From Stenotrophomonas sp. 24(2023) (GTDB lineage: Bacteria; Pseudomonadota; Gammaproteobacteria; Xanthomonadales; Xanthomonadaceae): a stretch of DNA of 64,000 nt. Below the pieces are notes generated by a model. It did not search any database, was not told the origin of the DNA, and was given only the letters and a program-made list of their open reading frames with translations. Where the stretch lies: positions 682,001-746,000 of the forward strand of contig NZ_CP133160.1 in assembly GCF_030913365.1 (NCBI RefSeq). Direction: 5' to 3'. Positions 46,794 through 57,814 of this stretch are shown piece by piece. Position numbers and translations under genes: made by a program. Every line of letters starts with the position of its first letter. The stretch's first letter is position 1.

Positions 46794-49700
46794 CTAGCGT
46801 TCGGCCAGCACCTGCGCGATGGCCGCCACCAGCAGCTCGCCGGTGACCGGCTTGCGCAGGAACCCGTCGATACCCACCGCCTGCACCTGCTGCTGCAGGT
46901 CGGCATCGGTCCGCGCGGTCACCGCCAGCAGCGGCAACGCATAGCCCTGGTTGCGCAGGTGCTGGGCCAGCTCGAAACCGCTCAGCCCCGGCAGGTCCAG
47001 GTCCAGCAGGGCCACATCGAAGGGGCTGCTGGACACTTCGCGCAGCGCCGCCAGCGCATGCCCGGCATGCACCACCCGGTGCCCACGGGCAGTGAGCAGC
47101 GCACTGACCACGTCGGCCACGGTGGCATCGTCTTCCACCAGCAGCACCTGCAGCGGCGGCAACGGCGGCGCCTGCGGCAGCTCGCCGGCGGCCCCTTCCA
47201 CGCTGGGCACCACCGCTTCCAGCGACAGGGCCAGCGGCAGGCGCACCGTGAAGGTGGTACCGCTGCCCATCTGGCTCTCCACCTGGATCTGCCCCTGCAT
47301 CGCCAGCGCCAGTTCGCGGCAGATCGCCAGCCCCAGGCCACTGCCCCCGTACTGCGCGGCGGTACGGGCACCATCGGCCTGCTCGAACCGGCGGAACAGG
47401 CGCTGCTGCTGCTCCGTGCTGATGCCCGGGCCGGTATCGCTTACCTGGAAGTACAGGCCACACGCCTCGTCGAGCGCGCGTGCATGCAGGGTAATGCGGC
47501 CGCGGCTGGTGAACTTGACGGCATTGGACAGCAGGTTGAGCAGGATCTGCCTGACCCGCATGGCATCGCCGATGGCCTGCAGGCCGGGCGGCAGCTGGTC
47601 ATCCAGCACGAAACGCAGCCCCTTGGCCGCGGCCAGCGGCCCCATCAGCGCGGCAAGGTCCTGCAGCAGCCCGGCCAGGGCGAACGGGCCGGACTGCAGC
47701 TCCAGCCGGCCGGATTCGATGCGCGCCAGGTCCAGCGCATCATTGACCAGGTGCAGCAGATGCTCGCCGGCATGGCGGATGGACTGGGTGTAGCCGCGCT
47801 GCTGCGCGTCCAGTGGCGAGGCCAGCAGCAGTTCGCTCATGCCCATCACGCCGGTCATCGGGGTGCGGATCTCATGACCCAGGTTGGCCAGGAAGCGGGT
47901 CTTGGCCGCCGATGCCTGCTCGGCCAGCTCCTGCTTGTGCAGCGCCAGCTGATAGGCGTGCTTGCGCTGCAGGCGGCGCCGGTACAGCCAGGCGAACCAG
48001 CTGGTCAGCAGCAACCCGACCGAAACCAGCACCAGCAGGCCCGACAGGCTGCGCCACCAGGGCGGCCGCACGTGGAATTCCAGCGCCTGCACGCGTGACC
48101 AGACATGGTCGGCCGAACGCGCCTGCACTTCCATGCGGTACTGGCCCGGTGGCAGGCGCGAGAACAGCCGCTCGCCGCCCGGGCCCACTTCCACCCAGTC
48201 CGGGTCATAGCCGGCCAGGCGGTAGCGGTACACGTTGGACGCCGAATCGGCGAAGGACAGCAGCCGGGCAACGATGCGCAGGTCGCGATCGCCATCGGCG
48301 ATCTCCAGCGGCGCATCATGGGTCAGGTCCAGGACCTGCTCCCCACGGCGCACTTCCACCCGTTCGATCACCAGCGGCGCGCGGCGGGTGGAAGGGCGCA
48401 CCACACCCGGATCGAACGCCACCACGCCACTTGGCGTACCAGCCACCAGCCGACCGCTGGCGGTGGCGATCAGCGTATGTTCGCGGAACTCCTGGCTGGG
48501 CAGGCCATCGTGCACACCATACAGGCGCACGCTCTGCCCATCCGGGCTGACCCGCAGCAGGCCGCGCGCGCTGCTGGCCCAGGCCACGCCCTGCGCGTCC
48601 ACGACCAGGCCATTGGCCGCAATGGCTGGATAGCCATCCTCGGCACCGATCACCGCTTCGCGCTGCAGCTGGCCCAGGGTCCAGCGGTACCGCGACAGGC
48701 GGCCATCCTCGGACAGCCAGACCTCGCCCGCGCGCCCGATATGCATGGCATGCACGGCCGAGGCCGGCGCGCCGTTGACCGGCTGGAACCGCGACGTGCC
48801 CGGCTGCCACTGCAGCAGCCCCCGGCTGCTGGCCAGCCACAGGTGGTCCTGCGGGCCACATTCCAGATCCAGGTTCAGCTGGCCCGGCTGCAGCCCGCCT
48901 TCACCGTTGTCCAGTTCGCGCAGTACGCGCCCGTCCAGCGTGCGCTGCTGCAGCCCGGCAGGTGACATCGCCCACAGCGTGTCGCCGTCGCAGATCATCA
49001 ACGCCTCGACCGTTCCCTCCAGCGCCGCGTCCTGCGCCTCCCCGGTGCCCCAGCGCAGCAGCTCCCCGGTGCGCGGGTCGTAGCGCAGCAGCGCATCGAT
49101 CGAGCCGATCCAGACCCGCCCGTTGCGGTCTTCGCGGACAGACGTCAGCCAATGGTTGCCGTTGACCCATGTGCGGTGCTGTTCGATACGGCCGGTGACC
49201 GGGTCGAGCCGGTCCAGCGCCCCGTGCCCGCCCACGGTCCACACCCCACCGGTCCGCGAGGGGCTGGTGCCGAGCACGAAGGCATTGCGCAGCGACGCCG
49301 GGTCGTCCTCCAGGCGCGAGAACACCGCGAACTGCCACCACCGCGGCAGCAGGTGCCAGAGGCCGGCATTGGTGCTGGCCAGCCAGATGCCGCCTTCGCG
49401 GTCTTCATAGGCCCCGGTCCAGTTCGGCCGCACCGGGCCGCGCGCGATGGCGCTGTACAACGGCACGGTACGGTACTGGCCCTGGGTGACGCGGCCCAGG
49501 CCACTGCGTGTATCGAGCCAGTAACCGCCCTGCTCGTCGCGCAGCATCACGCCCAGGATCTGTTCGCCCGGCGGCAGCGCCCAGGACAACGCCTCGAAAC
49601 GGCCGTCCGGGCGGCGCACCGACGCCCCATGGTAGGTACTCACCCACAGGCTGCCGTCGGCATCGGCGGTCAGGCCGTTGATCAGCTGGCTGGGCAGCTG

Positions 49701-50330
49701 CGCGGCGGGCACGCGTTCGAAATCGCTGCCGGTCCAGCGGGCCAGGCCGTGCTTGGTACCTACCCACAACGTCCCGTCGGGCAACGTCGCCAGATAGGCC
49801 ACCGATGAGGCCGGCAGGCTGCGCGGGTTGCCGGTTTCAGGCAGGAAGCGCTGCAACCGGTCATTGGCATCAAGCCGGTACAGGCCCCCTTCGTGGGTCC
49901 CGAACCAGATCGCCCCATCGGGCGTACCGGCGATGCTCCAGATCGTGTTGCTGGCCAGCAGCGGCTGGCTGGCGCGATCGAAGAACTGCAACTGGCGCCG
50001 GTCGGCCGACATGCGCACCAGCCCGGCGTTTTCCGTGCCGATCCACAACCGGTTGCGGGCATCGACGAACACGCTCCAGATGCGGTTGTCGCGCAGGCCA
50101 TCCTCGGCACGCCAGACACGGTAGTTGCGGCCGTCATAACGGGCCAGGCCGTCATTGGTGGCGATCCACAGGTAGCCATAGCGGTCCTCGGCCATGCGGT
50201 TGACCGTATTGGAAGGCAACCCGTCGAACACGGTCACCTGCCGCGGCGTGGGCGGCACCGGCTGCGCCAGCAACGACGGCAGCCAGCACAGGGCCAGCAA
50301 CAGCAATACCCACCGTCCCCATGCCACCAC
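46794..50330 (-). CDS. propeller-sensor hybrid histidine kinase (copy 2)
   Basis: 1178-residue one-protein two-component system. A signal-anchor (VLLLLALCWLPSLLAQ) leads to about 12 Reg_prop blades (repeats such as DRYGYLWIATNDGLARYDG), a Y_Y_Y domain near 680-745, a membrane helix near 760-785, a HisKA domain with H819 in LGHEIRTPMTGV, an ATPase domain ([11 protein letters not shown]), and a receiver with D1110 (LLDLDLPGLSG). The periplasmic double propeller would sense a ligand, probably a carbohydrate or polymer by analogy with HTCS proteins; there is no DNA-binding output. The start is one of two tandem GTG codons (50330, 50327) after GGGAGA; the Arg-rich frame further upstream is unlikely. 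Paralogue of the gene 98 bases upstream. Confidence 0.9.
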   Translation of the reverse strand: MVAWGRWVLLLLALCWLPSLLAQPVPPTPRQVTVFDGLPSNTVNRMAEDRYGYLWIATNDGLARYDGRNYRVWRAEDGLRDNRIWSVFVDARNRLWIGTENAGLVRMSADRRQLQFFDRASQPLLASNTIWSIAGTPDGAIWFGTHEGGLYRLDANDRLQRFLPETGNPRSLPASSVAYLATLPDGTLWVGTKHGLARWTGSDFERVPAAQLPSQLINGLTADADGSLWVSTYHGASVRRPDGRFEALSWALPPGEQILGVMLRDEQGGYWLDTRSGLGRVTQGQYRTVPLYSAIARGPVRPNWTGAYEDREGGIWLASTNAGLWHLLPRWWQFAVFSRLEDDPASLRNAFVLGTSPSRTGGVWTVGGHGALDRLDPVTGRIEQHRTWVNGNHWLTSVREDRNGRVWIGSIDALLRYDPRTGELLRWGTGEAQDAALEGTVEALMICDGDTLWAMSPAGLQQRTLDGRVLRELDNGEGGLQPGQLNLDLECGPQDHLWLASSRGLLQWQPGTSRFQPVNGAPASAVHAMHIGRAGEVWLSEDGRLSRYRWTLGQLQREAVIGAEDGYPAIAANGLVVDAQGVAWASSARGLLRVSPDGQSVRLYGVHDGLPSQEFREHTLIATASGRLVAGTPSGVVAFDPGVVRPSTRRAPLVIERVEVRRGEQVLDLTHDAPLEIADGDRDLRIVARLLSFADSASNVYRYRLAGYDPDWVEVGPGGERLFSRLPPGQYRMEVQARSADHVWSRVQALEFHVRPPWWRSLSGLLVLVSVGLLLTSWFAWLYRRRLQRKHAYQLALHKQELAEQASAAKTRFLANLGHEIRTPMTGVMGMSELLLASPLDAQQRGYTQSIRHAGEHLLHLVNDALDLARIESGRLELQSGPFALAGLLQDLAALMGPLAAAKGLRFVLDDQLPPGLQAIGDAMRVRQILLNLLSNAVKFTSRGRITLHARALDEACGLYFQVSDTGPGISTEQQQRLFRRFEQADGARTAAQYGGSGLGLAICRELALAMQGQIQVESQMGSGTTFTVRLPLALSLEAVVPSVEGAAGELPQAPPLPPLQVLLVEDDATVADVVSALLTARGHRVVHAGHALAALREVSSSPFDVALLDLDLPGLSGFELAQHLRNQGYALPLLAVTARTDADLQQQVQAVGIDGFLRKPVTGELLVAAIAQVLAER

Positions 50331-50428
50331 GCACGCTCTCCCGACCGCCTGGCCACGCCGGCGCACCACGCGCACGGCCCGCCGATGGTAAACCGAACGC
50401 CCCCACCGGCCGTACGCTGCCACCGGCC

Positions 50429-53400
50429 TCAGCCCCCCGCCTGGCGCTGCGTACGGGCGTGGGCGATGGCCACCACCAGCAGATCGCCGGTCACCGGCTT
50501 GCGCAGGAAGCCATCGAAACCGGCGGCAAGCACCTGGGTTTCGGCGTAGGCATCCGAACGCGCGGTCACCGCCACCAGCGGCAGCTCGTACCCCATTGCC
50601 CGCAGCTGGCGGGCAATGGCGGTGCCATCCAGCGCCGGCAGGTCCAGGTCCAGCAGGCCGACATCGAAGCCGCCCGTGGCGATCTCGGCCAGCGCCGCCA
50701 GCCCATGCAGCACGTGCACCACGGTGTGCCCCCGGGTACGCAGCAGCCCGGCGATGACCTCGCCGACCGTCGCATCATCCTCCACCAGCAGGATGCGCAG
50801 CGGTGGCAGCACCGGCAGCGCCACGTCCCCGCCGGCAGCGCCGTCACCGCGCGCGGGCGCCTCGTGGCGGGTCCACGGCAACGGCAGTTCGACACTGAAG
50901 CGCGCGCCATGGCCGGGCCGGCTGTCCACCGCGATGTGCCCGCCCATGGCGACCGCCAGTTCCTGGCAGATCGCCAGGCCCAGGCCGCTGCCGCCATAGC
51001 GCGAGGCCGTGCGCGGCCCGTCGGCCTGCTCGAAGCGGTGGAACAGGCGCTGCTGCTGGTCTTCGTTGATGCCCGGGCCGGTATCGCTGACGGTGAACAC
51101 CAGGCCATCGCCATCCTCGCGCAGCTGCACGCCCAGGCCGACACTGCCGCGCTCGGTGAACTTGATGGCATTGCCCAGCAGGTTCAGCAGGATCTGCCGG
51201 ATGCGTGTTTCATCCCCACTGACCGTGGTGGCCCCGGGCAGTGCCGGGCCGCGCTCGAACACCAGCTGCCGCCGCCGCGCCATCGGCTCCATCAGCGCCT
51301 GCACCTGGTCCAGCAGGGTCGCCAGATCGAACGGGCGGATGTCCAGTTCCAGCCGCCCTGCTTCGATGCGGGCCAGGTCCAGTGCGTCGTTCACCAGCCG
51401 CAGCAGATGGTTGCCGGCCTTCTGGATGGACACCGCGTAGCCGCGCTGCTGCTCGTCCAGTGGCGTGGCCAGCAGCAGTTCGCTCATGCCCATCACACCG
51501 GTCATCGGCGTACGCACTTCATGCCCCAGCGTGGCCAGGAAACGGCTCTTGGCCTGCGATGCCTGCTCGGCCAGCTGCTGCTTGTGCAGGGTGAGCTGCC
51601 AGCGTTGGCGGCGGCGCAGGCGCACGCGCGCGATCCAGGCCAGCGCCGCCAGCAGCAGGATGCCGCCGATGACATAGGCAACGACCGCCGTGTTGCTGCG
51701 CCACCACGGTGGCTGCACGGTGATCTGCAGCACCTTCGATGGGGTCCACGGCCCGTGGCCCGCACTGGCCTGCACCTCGATCCGGTAATCGCCCGGGGGC
51801 AGCCGCGACAGGGTGCGTTCGCCATCGGCATCCTGCTCGACCCAGTTCTGGTCATAGCCGGATACGCGGAACCGGTAGCGGTTGCCCTGCGGGTTGGCGA
51901 AGGACAGCAGGCGCGCGCGCACCTGCAGGTCGCGGTCGTCCGGCCCCAGCGTGACCGGCCCCTGCACCGGCAGCTCCTGCCAGCCCAGGCCATCGTCGCG
52001 CCGCACGCGCAGCTGGCCGATCACCAGCGATGATGCCGGCAGCGCGACATCCGGCGCTTCCGGATCGAAGCCGACCAGTCCGGTCTGGGTGACGGCCAGC
52101 ACGCGCCCATCACTGCCGATCGCCGGTGGCCGGCCGGTGAACTCCGCATCGGGCAGGCCATCACGTTCGTTGAACTGGCGCAGGCTGCGCGTGGCCGGGT
52201 CCCAGCGCAGCAGGCCACGGGGCGTGGTCGCCCACAGCTTGCCATCGCTGGCCAGCGCCAGCCCCCCCATGCTGACCGGCGGCACCCCCTGCCGTGCATC
52301 GATGCGCTCGCGCAGCTGCAGGCCCAGGCCATCCCAGTCGTAACGTTCGAATGCCCCCTGGCGCGCCAGCCACAGCACAGTGGGCGATGCCCATACCAGG
52401 TCATAGATGCTGCCGCGCGAGACGCCGGCCACCGCCTCGAAACGGTCGGCCTGCTCGCGCCGGACCCCCATGTCGCCAACCACCCAGGCCTTGCCACGCG
52501 CATCGAAGCGGATCTGCTCGATCGGCGCATCGGTGCTGCCACGCAGGCTCTCCAGCGCGATGGTGCGCAGCACGCGGCCCTCGCCATCGCGCTGCTGCAG
52601 CCCCAGGTTCATCACCGACAGCCACAGCGTGCCATCCGGTGCCTGCCGCATCAGGTCGATGCGCTGGCGCAGGTCGGCACCGCCCTCCAGCGCCCACTCG
52701 CGCAGCTGCCGCCGCGCCGGATCGTACAGGCTCAGGCGACCGGCACGGCCCAGCCACAACCGGCCATCGGCACGCGGCAGCACCGACCACACCGCACCGC
52801 TGCCCAGCTCCTTGTCGCTGGCCAGCAGGTGCAGGACACCCTGGCCATCGAGCCGGTACACGCCATGCGCGGCCCCGACGTAGTAGTCACGGCCCTGGCT
52901 GGCCGCACTGAGCAGGTACTGGCTGTCCAGTGGCTTGCCATCGAGCTGGAACCAGGTGGAGAAGCGCTGCCAGTCCGGCGGCAGGTACGCCAGCCCCTGG
53001 GTCAGCAGCGCCACCCACAGGCCGCCTTCATGGTCCTGCAGCAGGTCCAGTACGCCACTGTGCCCGGTCAGGAAGCCACTGCCCCGGTCCCCTTCCAGGC
53101 GCCGCAGGGTCGCATCGTCGCCCCGCAGCAGGCCATCGGAGCTGCCTACCCAGACCCGGCCACCACGGTCGCGCTGGACCAGTGCCGAACGCAGCTGGTC
53201 GCTGCCGGCCCAGGCCGGCCGCTGCACGCCATCCTGTGCATCGATGTGGAACAGGCCCTCGGTCTGGCTGCCTGCCCAGATGCCGCCACGGCCATCACGG
53301 CTGAGGCGCAGCACGGCCACGGCGCCCAGCTGCCGGGGTGCCACGGCGACAAAGGTGCTGCCGTTCCAGCGGGCCACGCCCGATTCGGTGCCGACCCACA

Positions 53401-53989
53401 AGCGGCCACGGTCATCGACCAGGCTGCTGTAGACGGTATCGCTGGGCAGGCCACCGCCGGTACCGGCGTGCTGGAAGACCTCCAGCCGGCCATCCTCGTG
53501 CAGGCGGCAGACGCCATGGGCATTGGTGCCGATCCACAGCGACCGCTCGGCGTAGGCCAGCGTCCAGAACTGGCCGTGGCAGCGCTCATTGACACTGTTG
53601 AAGACCTCCACGTGCTCGCGGTCGGCGCCCAGCCGCGCCAGCCCCTTGCCGTTGACGCCCATCCAGACCCGGTCCTGCGGGTCCACCAGCAGCGTTTCGA
53701 TCTCGTTGCCCGGCAGCGATCCGGCGTCGTCGGGGTTGTGTTGCCAGACACGCAGTTCGGCGCCGTCGTACCGGGCCAGGCCGCCATCGGTGGCGGCCCA
53801 TACATGCCCCTGGCGGTCCTCGGCCAGGGCCACCACCATGCGTGAAGGAAGCCCCTCGGCGGCGCCGAACCGGCGCAGCCGTGGCGTTTCTCCCCCGCTG
53901 TCGGCGGCCACAGCCGTGCTGGCTGCCGCCCACAAGGCCCAGCCCAGCATCACCGTGCGTGCCCATCCCGGGTACCTGCCGCCGCTCAT
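50429..53989 (-). CDS. propeller-sensor hybrid histidine kinase (copy 1)
   Basis: 1186 residues with the same plan as its downstream paralogue: signal peptide ([17 protein letters not shown]), Reg_prop beta-propeller blades ([20 protein letters not shown] and many more) over about 40-660, Y_Y_Y domain near 690-755, membrane helix near 770-790, HisKA with H823 in [12 protein letters not shown], ATPase domain ([12 protein letters not shown]), receiver with D1114 ([11 protein letters not shown]). The kinase-receiver parts of the two proteins align almost without gaps, whereas the sensor blades diverge, which suggests duplication followed by ligand specialisation. AAGGGGATCAGG precedes the ATG at 53989; the long upstream frame is shadow. 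Divergent from the yceI operon. Confidence 0.92.
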   Translation of the reverse strand: MSGGRYPGWARTVMLGWALWAAASTAVAADSGGETPRLRRFGAAEGLPSRMVVALAEDRQGHVWAATDGGLARYDGAELRVWQHNPDDAGSLPGNEIETLLVDPQDRVWMGVNGKGLARLGADREHVEVFNSVNERCHGQFWTLAYAERSLWIGTNAHGVCRLHEDGRLEVFQHAGTGGGLPSDTVYSSLVDDRGRLWVGTESGVARWNGSTFVAVAPRQLGAVAVLRLSRDGRGGIWAGSQTEGLFHIDAQDGVQRPAWAGSDQLRSALVQRDRGGRVWVGSSDGLLRGDDATLRRLEGDRGSGFLTGHSGVLDLLQDHEGGLWVALLTQGLAYLPPDWQRFSTWFQLDGKPLDSQYLLSAASQGRDYYVGAAHGVYRLDGQGVLHLLASDKELGSGAVWSVLPRADGRLWLGRAGRLSLYDPARRQLREWALEGGADLRQRIDLMRQAPDGTLWLSVMNLGLQQRDGEGRVLRTIALESLRGSTDAPIEQIRFDARGKAWVVGDMGVRREQADRFEAVAGVSRGSIYDLVWASPTVLWLARQGAFERYDWDGLGLQLRERIDARQGVPPVSMGGLALASDGKLWATTPRGLLRWDPATRSLRQFNERDGLPDAEFTGRPPAIGSDGRVLAVTQTGLVGFDPEAPDVALPASSLVIGQLRVRRDDGLGWQELPVQGPVTLGPDDRDLQVRARLLSFANPQGNRYRFRVSGYDQNWVEQDADGERTLSRLPPGDYRIEVQASAGHGPWTPSKVLQITVQPPWWRSNTAVVAYVIGGILLLAALAWIARVRLRRRQRWQLTLHKQQLAEQASQAKSRFLATLGHEVRTPMTGVMGMSELLLATPLDEQQRGYAVSIQKAGNHLLRLVNDALDLARIEAGRLELDIRPFDLATLLDQVQALMEPMARRRQLVFERGPALPGATTVSGDETRIRQILLNLLGNAIKFTERGSVGLGVQLREDGDGLVFTVSDTGPGINEDQQQRLFHRFEQADGPRTASRYGGSGLGLAICQELAVAMGGHIAVDSRPGHGARFSVELPLPWTRHEAPARGDGAAGGDVALPVLPPLRILLVEDDATVGEVIAGLLRTRGHTVVHVLHGLAALAEIATGGFDVGLLDLDLPALDGTAIARQLRAMGYELPLVAVTARSDAYAETQVLAAGFDGFLRKPVTGDLLVVAIAHARTQRQAGG

Positions 53990-54178
53990 CCTGATCCCCT
54001 TTTCCTGCCGCCGATTGTCACACAGCCCGCCCGCGGCCGCCGCCCCGCGGGCCGCTCCCGGCCGTGCAACCGCCTGTTTCCAGCCTCGTACGCACCACGA
54101 ACTGTTGCAGCCGTGCACGCATCGGCGCCACACGCCTGTGCGTATGATCGGCGCGTTGCCCCTTCCAGAGCCTGCCCC

Positions 54179-54829
54179 GTGCCCCTGCGCCCACACGTGT
54201 CCCTGTTGTTGCTGCTGCTGGCTGCGCCCCTGGCGCAGGCCGCCAATGAGACCTATCGGCTCGACCCGGTGCACACCCGGGTGATGTTCGCCATCGAGCA
54301 CGCGGGCTTCTCGCAGGCACTGGGCACCGTGTCGGGCAGCCAGGGAACGCTGGCCTTCGACCTGGAAGACTGGGCGGCCGCCCACCTGGTCGTGGAGGTT
54401 CCCATCGCCCGGCTGGACCTGGGGGATGCCGAATGGAACAAGGCCACGCTGGCGCGCGGCCTGCTCGATGGCACCCGCTTCCCCAGCGCGCGCTTCGTCT
54501 CCACCCACGTCGAGCCGATCGACGCGCGGCATGCGAAGGTCACCGGCCAGCTGACCCTGCGCGGTGTCAGCCGGGAGGTCGTGCTGGATGTCACGCTCAA
54601 TGCCCTCAAGCGCCACCCGCTGCCCCCCTTCCGCCGCACCGCCGGTTTTTCCGCCACCACCACACTGAGCCGCAGTGCGTTCGGCATGACCAGCTGGCCC
54701 AGTGTCATCGGCGATGCCGTACAGATCCGCATCGAGGCTGAAGCCACCCTCGACCGCAGCGCCACGCCGGGAACTCCGGACGCTGACGCCCACTCCGATA
54801 CGCCGACGGCCACCAAGGATCCCGCATGA
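54179..54829 (+). CDS. YceI-family periplasmic lipid-binding protein (first copy)
   Basis: 216-residue secreted lipocalin-like protein. GTG at 54179, with AGAG upstream, gives [21 protein letters not shown], a clean signal peptide cleaved after AQA. The mature part shows YceI motifs: [26 protein letters not shown], then [15 protein letters not shown] and the C-terminal [15 protein letters not shown]. YceI proteins bind long isoprenoids such as quinones. A 30-residue Asp/Thr-rich tail is unusual. Stop overlaps the cytochrome b561 start by ATGA; first gene of a yceI-cytb561-yceI operon. Confidence 0.88.
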   Translation: MPLRPHVSLLLLLLAAPLAQAANETYRLDPVHTRVMFAIEHAGFSQALGTVSGSQGTLAFDLEDWAAAHLVVEVPIARLDLGDAEWNKATLARGLLDGTRFPSARFVSTHVEPIDARHAKVTGQLTLRGVSREVVLDVTLNALKRHPLPPFRRTAGFSATTTLSRSAFGMTSWPSVIGDAVQIRIEAEATLDRSATPGTPDADAHSDTPTATKDPA

Positions 54830-55401
54830 CCGCCAAGAACACGCCCACCCGCTGGGGCAGTGTCAGCCAGAGCCTGCACTGGCTGATCGCCCTGTTGATC
54901 CTCGCCTTGGGCATCGTCGGCCTGACCATGGGTGAACTGCCGAAGACGCCGAAGTATTTCTGGGTCTACACCGCGCACAAATCGATCGGCCTGACCGTGC
55001 TGGCGCTGGTGGTGCTGCGGCTGGGCTGGCGCCTGTATGCCGGTGCCCCGGCGCCGGTGCCAGGCACGCCGACCTGGCAGGAACGCATCGCCAGCGCCAC
55101 CCACTGGCTGCTGTACGTGCTGATGTTCGCCATTCCGCTGTCGGGCTGGCTCTACGATTCGGCCAGCGGCCTGCGCCCGTTCCGCTGGTTCGGCCTGGTC
55201 GACGTCCCCAAGCTGAGCGGGCCGGACCCGCAGGCCGTGGCGATCTCCCATGCCATCCATGAGTATGGTTTCTGGCTGCTGATCGCCGTGGTGCTGGCCC
55301 ATGCCGGCGCCGCGTTGTACCACCACCTGTTCCAGCGCGATGCCACCCTGGCCCGCATGCTTCCCCGCGGCTGGCTTGCCTCCTCCCCACAGAAGGACTG
55401 A
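54826..55401 (+). CDS. cybB: cytochrome b561
   Basis: 191-residue inner-membrane di-haem cytochrome b561 of the CybB family, oxidising ubiquinol. Four helices: [64 protein letters not shown], and [23 protein letters not shown]. Haem ligands are histidines in these helices (LHW, HKS, THW, AHAG). It sits between two YceI genes, translationally coupled to the first (ATGA overlap) and 3 bases from the second. The unit probably moves electrons between the quinone pool and a YceI-bound carrier. Confidence 0.93.
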   Translation: MTAKNTPTRWGSVSQSLHWLIALLILALGIVGLTMGELPKTPKYFWVYTAHKSIGLTVLALVVLRLGWRLYAGAPAPVPGTPTWQERIASATHWLLYVLMFAIPLSGWLYDSASGLRPFRWFGLVDVPKLSGPDPQAVAISHAIHEYGFWLLIAVVLAHAGAALYHHLFQRDATLARMLPRGWLASSPQKD

Positions 55402-55404
55402 CCG

Positions 55405-55977
55405 ATGACCCTGAAACTGACCACCCCCGCAGCCGTCGCTGCCGCCCTGGCCGGCATGCTTGCCGCTTCGCCGGTACTGGCCGCTGACTACGTGCAGGCA
55501 CCGGGCGCCGGCTCGATCCTGGTGTTCGCCAGCAAGTACGACGGCGAAACCTTCACCGGCAGCTTCCCCGGCTTTGCCACCCAGCTCAGCTTCGATCCGG
55601 CCAATCCGGCCGCCGGCAAGCTGGAGGTGAGCATTCCGCTGGCCGGCGCGAAGAGCGGCAACAGCGACCGCGACTCCACCCTGCAGGGGGCAGACTTCTT
55701 CAACGTCGGCAAGTTCGCCACCGCCCGCTATACCGCCACCGGCTTCCGTGCCGTCGGCAACGACCAGTACACCGCCGACGGCACGCTGGAACTGCGCGGC
55801 ATCAGCAAGCCCGTCACCCTGACCTTCACCTGGAAGCCGGGCACCCAGCCGGTCCTGACCGGCAAGGCCACGGTCAAGCGCCTGGACTTCGGCGTGGGTG
55901 GCGGCGACTGGGCCGATACCAAGATCATTCCCGACGAAACCGCGATCAGCACCATCGTCAAGTTCAACGCCAAGTAA
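55405..55977 (+). CDS. YceI-family periplasmic protein (second copy)
   Basis: 190-residue secreted lipocalin-like protein. The signal peptide is MTLKLTTPAAVAAALAGMLAASPVLA, cleavage after VLA. Core motifs: ILVFASKYDGETFTGSFPGFATQLSFDP, then DFFNVGKFATARYTATGFR and GTLELRGISKPVTLTF, standard for YceI. Shorter and more divergent than the first copy, without its polar tail. It starts 3 bases after cybB, so all three genes form one operon. Confidence 0.93.
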   Translation: MTLKLTTPAAVAAALAGMLAASPVLAADYVQAPGAGSILVFASKYDGETFTGSFPGFATQLSFDPANPAAGKLEVSIPLAGAKSGNSDRDSTLQGADFFNVGKFATARYTATGFRAVGNDQYTADGTLELRGISKPVTLTFTWKPGTQPVLTGKATVKRLDFGVGGGDWADTKIIPDETAISTIVKFNAK

Positions 55978-56000
55978 GGCGCGGCCGACGCCCTGACCGC

Positions 56001-56019
56001 CGCCGGGCCATGCCCGGCG
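56001..56019. repeat. REP hairpin between yceI and grx-like gene
   Basis: CGCCGGGC-CAT-GCCCGGCG, SMAG-like stem without CTAC end, between convergent genes. Confidence 0.5.
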
Positions 56020-56022
56020 GAT

Positions 56023-56250
56023 TCAGCCCGCCGCCAGCCAGGCCTGCAGCGTGGCCGCATCGAACGGCCAGGCCAGTTCCCGGCCGCTGGCCTCCTCGCG
56101 CAGCACCGGCACCCGGCTGCCATAGGCCGGCTCCAGTGCCGGCTGGTCGTCGATGAACACCGACTGGAACTCCGGCACCCGCGCCCGGGCCAGTTCGGCC
56201 AGGGCCAGGTCACACAGATGGCAGTCGTCTCGCTGGAACAGGGTCAGCAT
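56023..56250 (-). CDS. mini-glutaredoxin (DUF836/CxxC)
   Basis: 75-residue thioredoxin-fold protein: MLTLFQRDDCHLCDLALAELAR has the redox motif CHLC (C10, C13), and SRVPVLREEASGRELAWPFD supplies the cis-Pro (VPV) and the following strand. It is the short glutaredoxin-family type (DUF836). GAGGAG lies 8 bases before the ATG at 56250. Divergent from sdaA, convergent with yceI. Substrate unknown. Confidence 0.88.
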   Translation of the reverse strand: MLTLFQRDDCHLCDLALAELARARVPEFQSVFIDDQPALEPAYGSRVPVLREEASGRELAWPFDAATLQAWLAAG

Positions 56251-56311
56251 CCGGTCCGCTCCTCGTGCAGGAAATGCTGCGCCGCAGCCATCGCTGGGCC
56301 GGCACACCCGC

Positions 56312-56317
56312 TAGAAT
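56312..56317 (+). promoter_or_regulatory. possible -10 element of sdaA
   Basis: TAGAAT, one mismatch from TATAAT, 34 bases before the sdaA start and followed by the divergent leader; no clear -35. Confidence 0.4.
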
Positions 56318-56350
56318 AGCGGCTTGTCCGGTACCCGCAGTTTGGCATCC

Positions 56351-57733
56351 ATGGCTGTCAGCACGTTCGACGTTTTCAAGATCGGCATTGGTCCGAGTTC
56401 CTCGCACACCGTCGGGCCGATGAAGGCCGCCGAGCGCTTCATCCACCGCTGGCTGCTCGACCCGGGCCGCCTGCAGGACGTGGTGCGCATCCGCGCCGAT
56501 GTCTATGGCTCGCTGGCGCTGACCGGCCGTGGCCATGGCACCGACAAGGCCGTGCTGCTGGGCCTGGAAGGCCAGCGCCCGAACCTGATCGACCCGGACA
56601 TCATTCCCGACACGCTCGAGCGCATCCGCAGCAGCAAGCGCATCCGGCTGATGGGCACCCATGAGATCGCCTTCGACGAGAAGCGCGACCTGGGCATGAA
56701 CAAGCGCCAGAAGCTGCCGTACCACACCAACGGCATGCGCTTCACCGCCTACGATGCCAACGATGAAGTGATCGCCACGCGCGACTACTACTCCGTCGGC
56801 GGCGGCTTCGTGGTCAACCAGGACGACGCGGCCGATGACCGCATCGTGCCCGACGAAACCCCGCTGCCCTACCCGTTCAAGAGCGGCGATGAACTGCTGG
56901 CGCAGACCGCGCGCAGCGGGCTGAGCATCGCCCAGCTGATGTTCGAGAACGAGAAGTGCTGGCGCAGCGAAGATGAGATCCGCGCGCAGCTGCGCGAGAT
57001 CTGGAGCGCGATGCAGTCCTGCGTGGCCCGCGGCATCCGCGAGGAAGGCGTGCTGCCGGGCGGACTGAAGGTCGGCCGCCGCGCCCCGGCACTGTACCGC
57101 GAGCTGTCCTCCAAGCCGGAAGCGGCGATGCGCGACCCGCTGACCACGCTGGACTGGGTGAACCTGTACGCCCTGGCGGTGAACGAGGAAAACGCCGCCG
57201 GTGGCCGCGTGGTGACCGCACCGACCAACGGCGCAGCCGGCGTGCTGCCGGCCGTGCTGCACTACTTCGACCGGTTCTGCCCGGGCGCGAACGAACAGCG
57301 CGTGTTCGACTTCCTGCTGACCTCGGCCGCCATCGGCATCCTGTACAAGGAAAACGCCTCGATCTCCGGTGCCGAAGTGGGCTGCCAGGGCGAAGTGGGC
57401 GTGGCCTGCTCGATGGCCGCCGGCGGCCTGGTCGCCGCACTGGGCGGCAACCCGAGCCAGATCGAGAATGCCGCCGAGATCGGCATGGAACACAACCTCG
57501 GCCTGACCTGCGACCCGATCGGTGGCCTGGTGCAGATTCCGTGCATCGAGCGCAACGCGATGGGCGCAGTGAAGGCGATCAACGCCTCGCGCATGGCGAT
57601 GCGCGGTGACGGCAAGCACAAGGTGTCGCTGGACAAGGTCATCAAGACCATGCGCGATACCGGCCGCGACATGCAGGACAAGTACAAGGAAACCAGCCGC
57701 GGCGGCCTGGCGGTGAACGTCATCGAGTGCTGA
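56351..57733 (+). CDS. sdaA: L-serine ammonia-lyase (serine dehydratase)
   Basis: 460-residue 4Fe-4S enzyme deaminating L-serine to pyruvate. It is the single-chain type. [27 protein letters not shown] holds the SSSHT serine-binding signature; cluster cysteines are in [23 protein letters not shown] and CIERNAMG (the three-cysteine set near residues 345-400). ATG at 56351 is used; a TTG at 56324 would add 9 residues. It degrades serine that may come from glycine, complementing the riboswitch-controlled gcvP at the other end of the window. Confidence 0.97.
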   Translation: MAVSTFDVFKIGIGPSSSHTVGPMKAAERFIHRWLLDPGRLQDVVRIRADVYGSLALTGRGHGTDKAVLLGLEGQRPNLIDPDIIPDTLERIRSSKRIRLMGTHEIAFDEKRDLGMNKRQKLPYHTNGMRFTAYDANDEVIATRDYYSVGGGFVVNQDDAADDRIVPDETPLPYPFKSGDELLAQTARSGLSIAQLMFENEKCWRSEDEIRAQLREIWSAMQSCVARGIREEGVLPGGLKVGRRAPALYRELSSKPEAAMRDPLTTLDWVNLYALAVNEENAAGGRVVTAPTNGAAGVLPAVLHYFDRFCPGANEQRVFDFLLTSAAIGILYKENASISGAEVGCQGEVGVACSMAAGGLVAALGGNPSQIENAAEIGMEHNLGLTCDPIGGLVQIPCIERNAMGAVKAINASRMAMRGDGKHKVSLDKVIKTMRDTGRDMQDKYKETSRGGLAVNVIEC

Positions 57734-57814
57734 TGGCCGGCCGCGCGCGCCCGCACGCGCCATCGCCATCGCATTCCGGGTAGGCTCATCCCCTGCCCCT
57801 GCCCGGAGTATTCC

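Noticed and set aside
43946..46906. 986-residue minus-strand frame opposite hemE and mdtD
   Set aside because: Same low-complexity His/Gln/Arg signature and fully overlapped by two well-supported genes.
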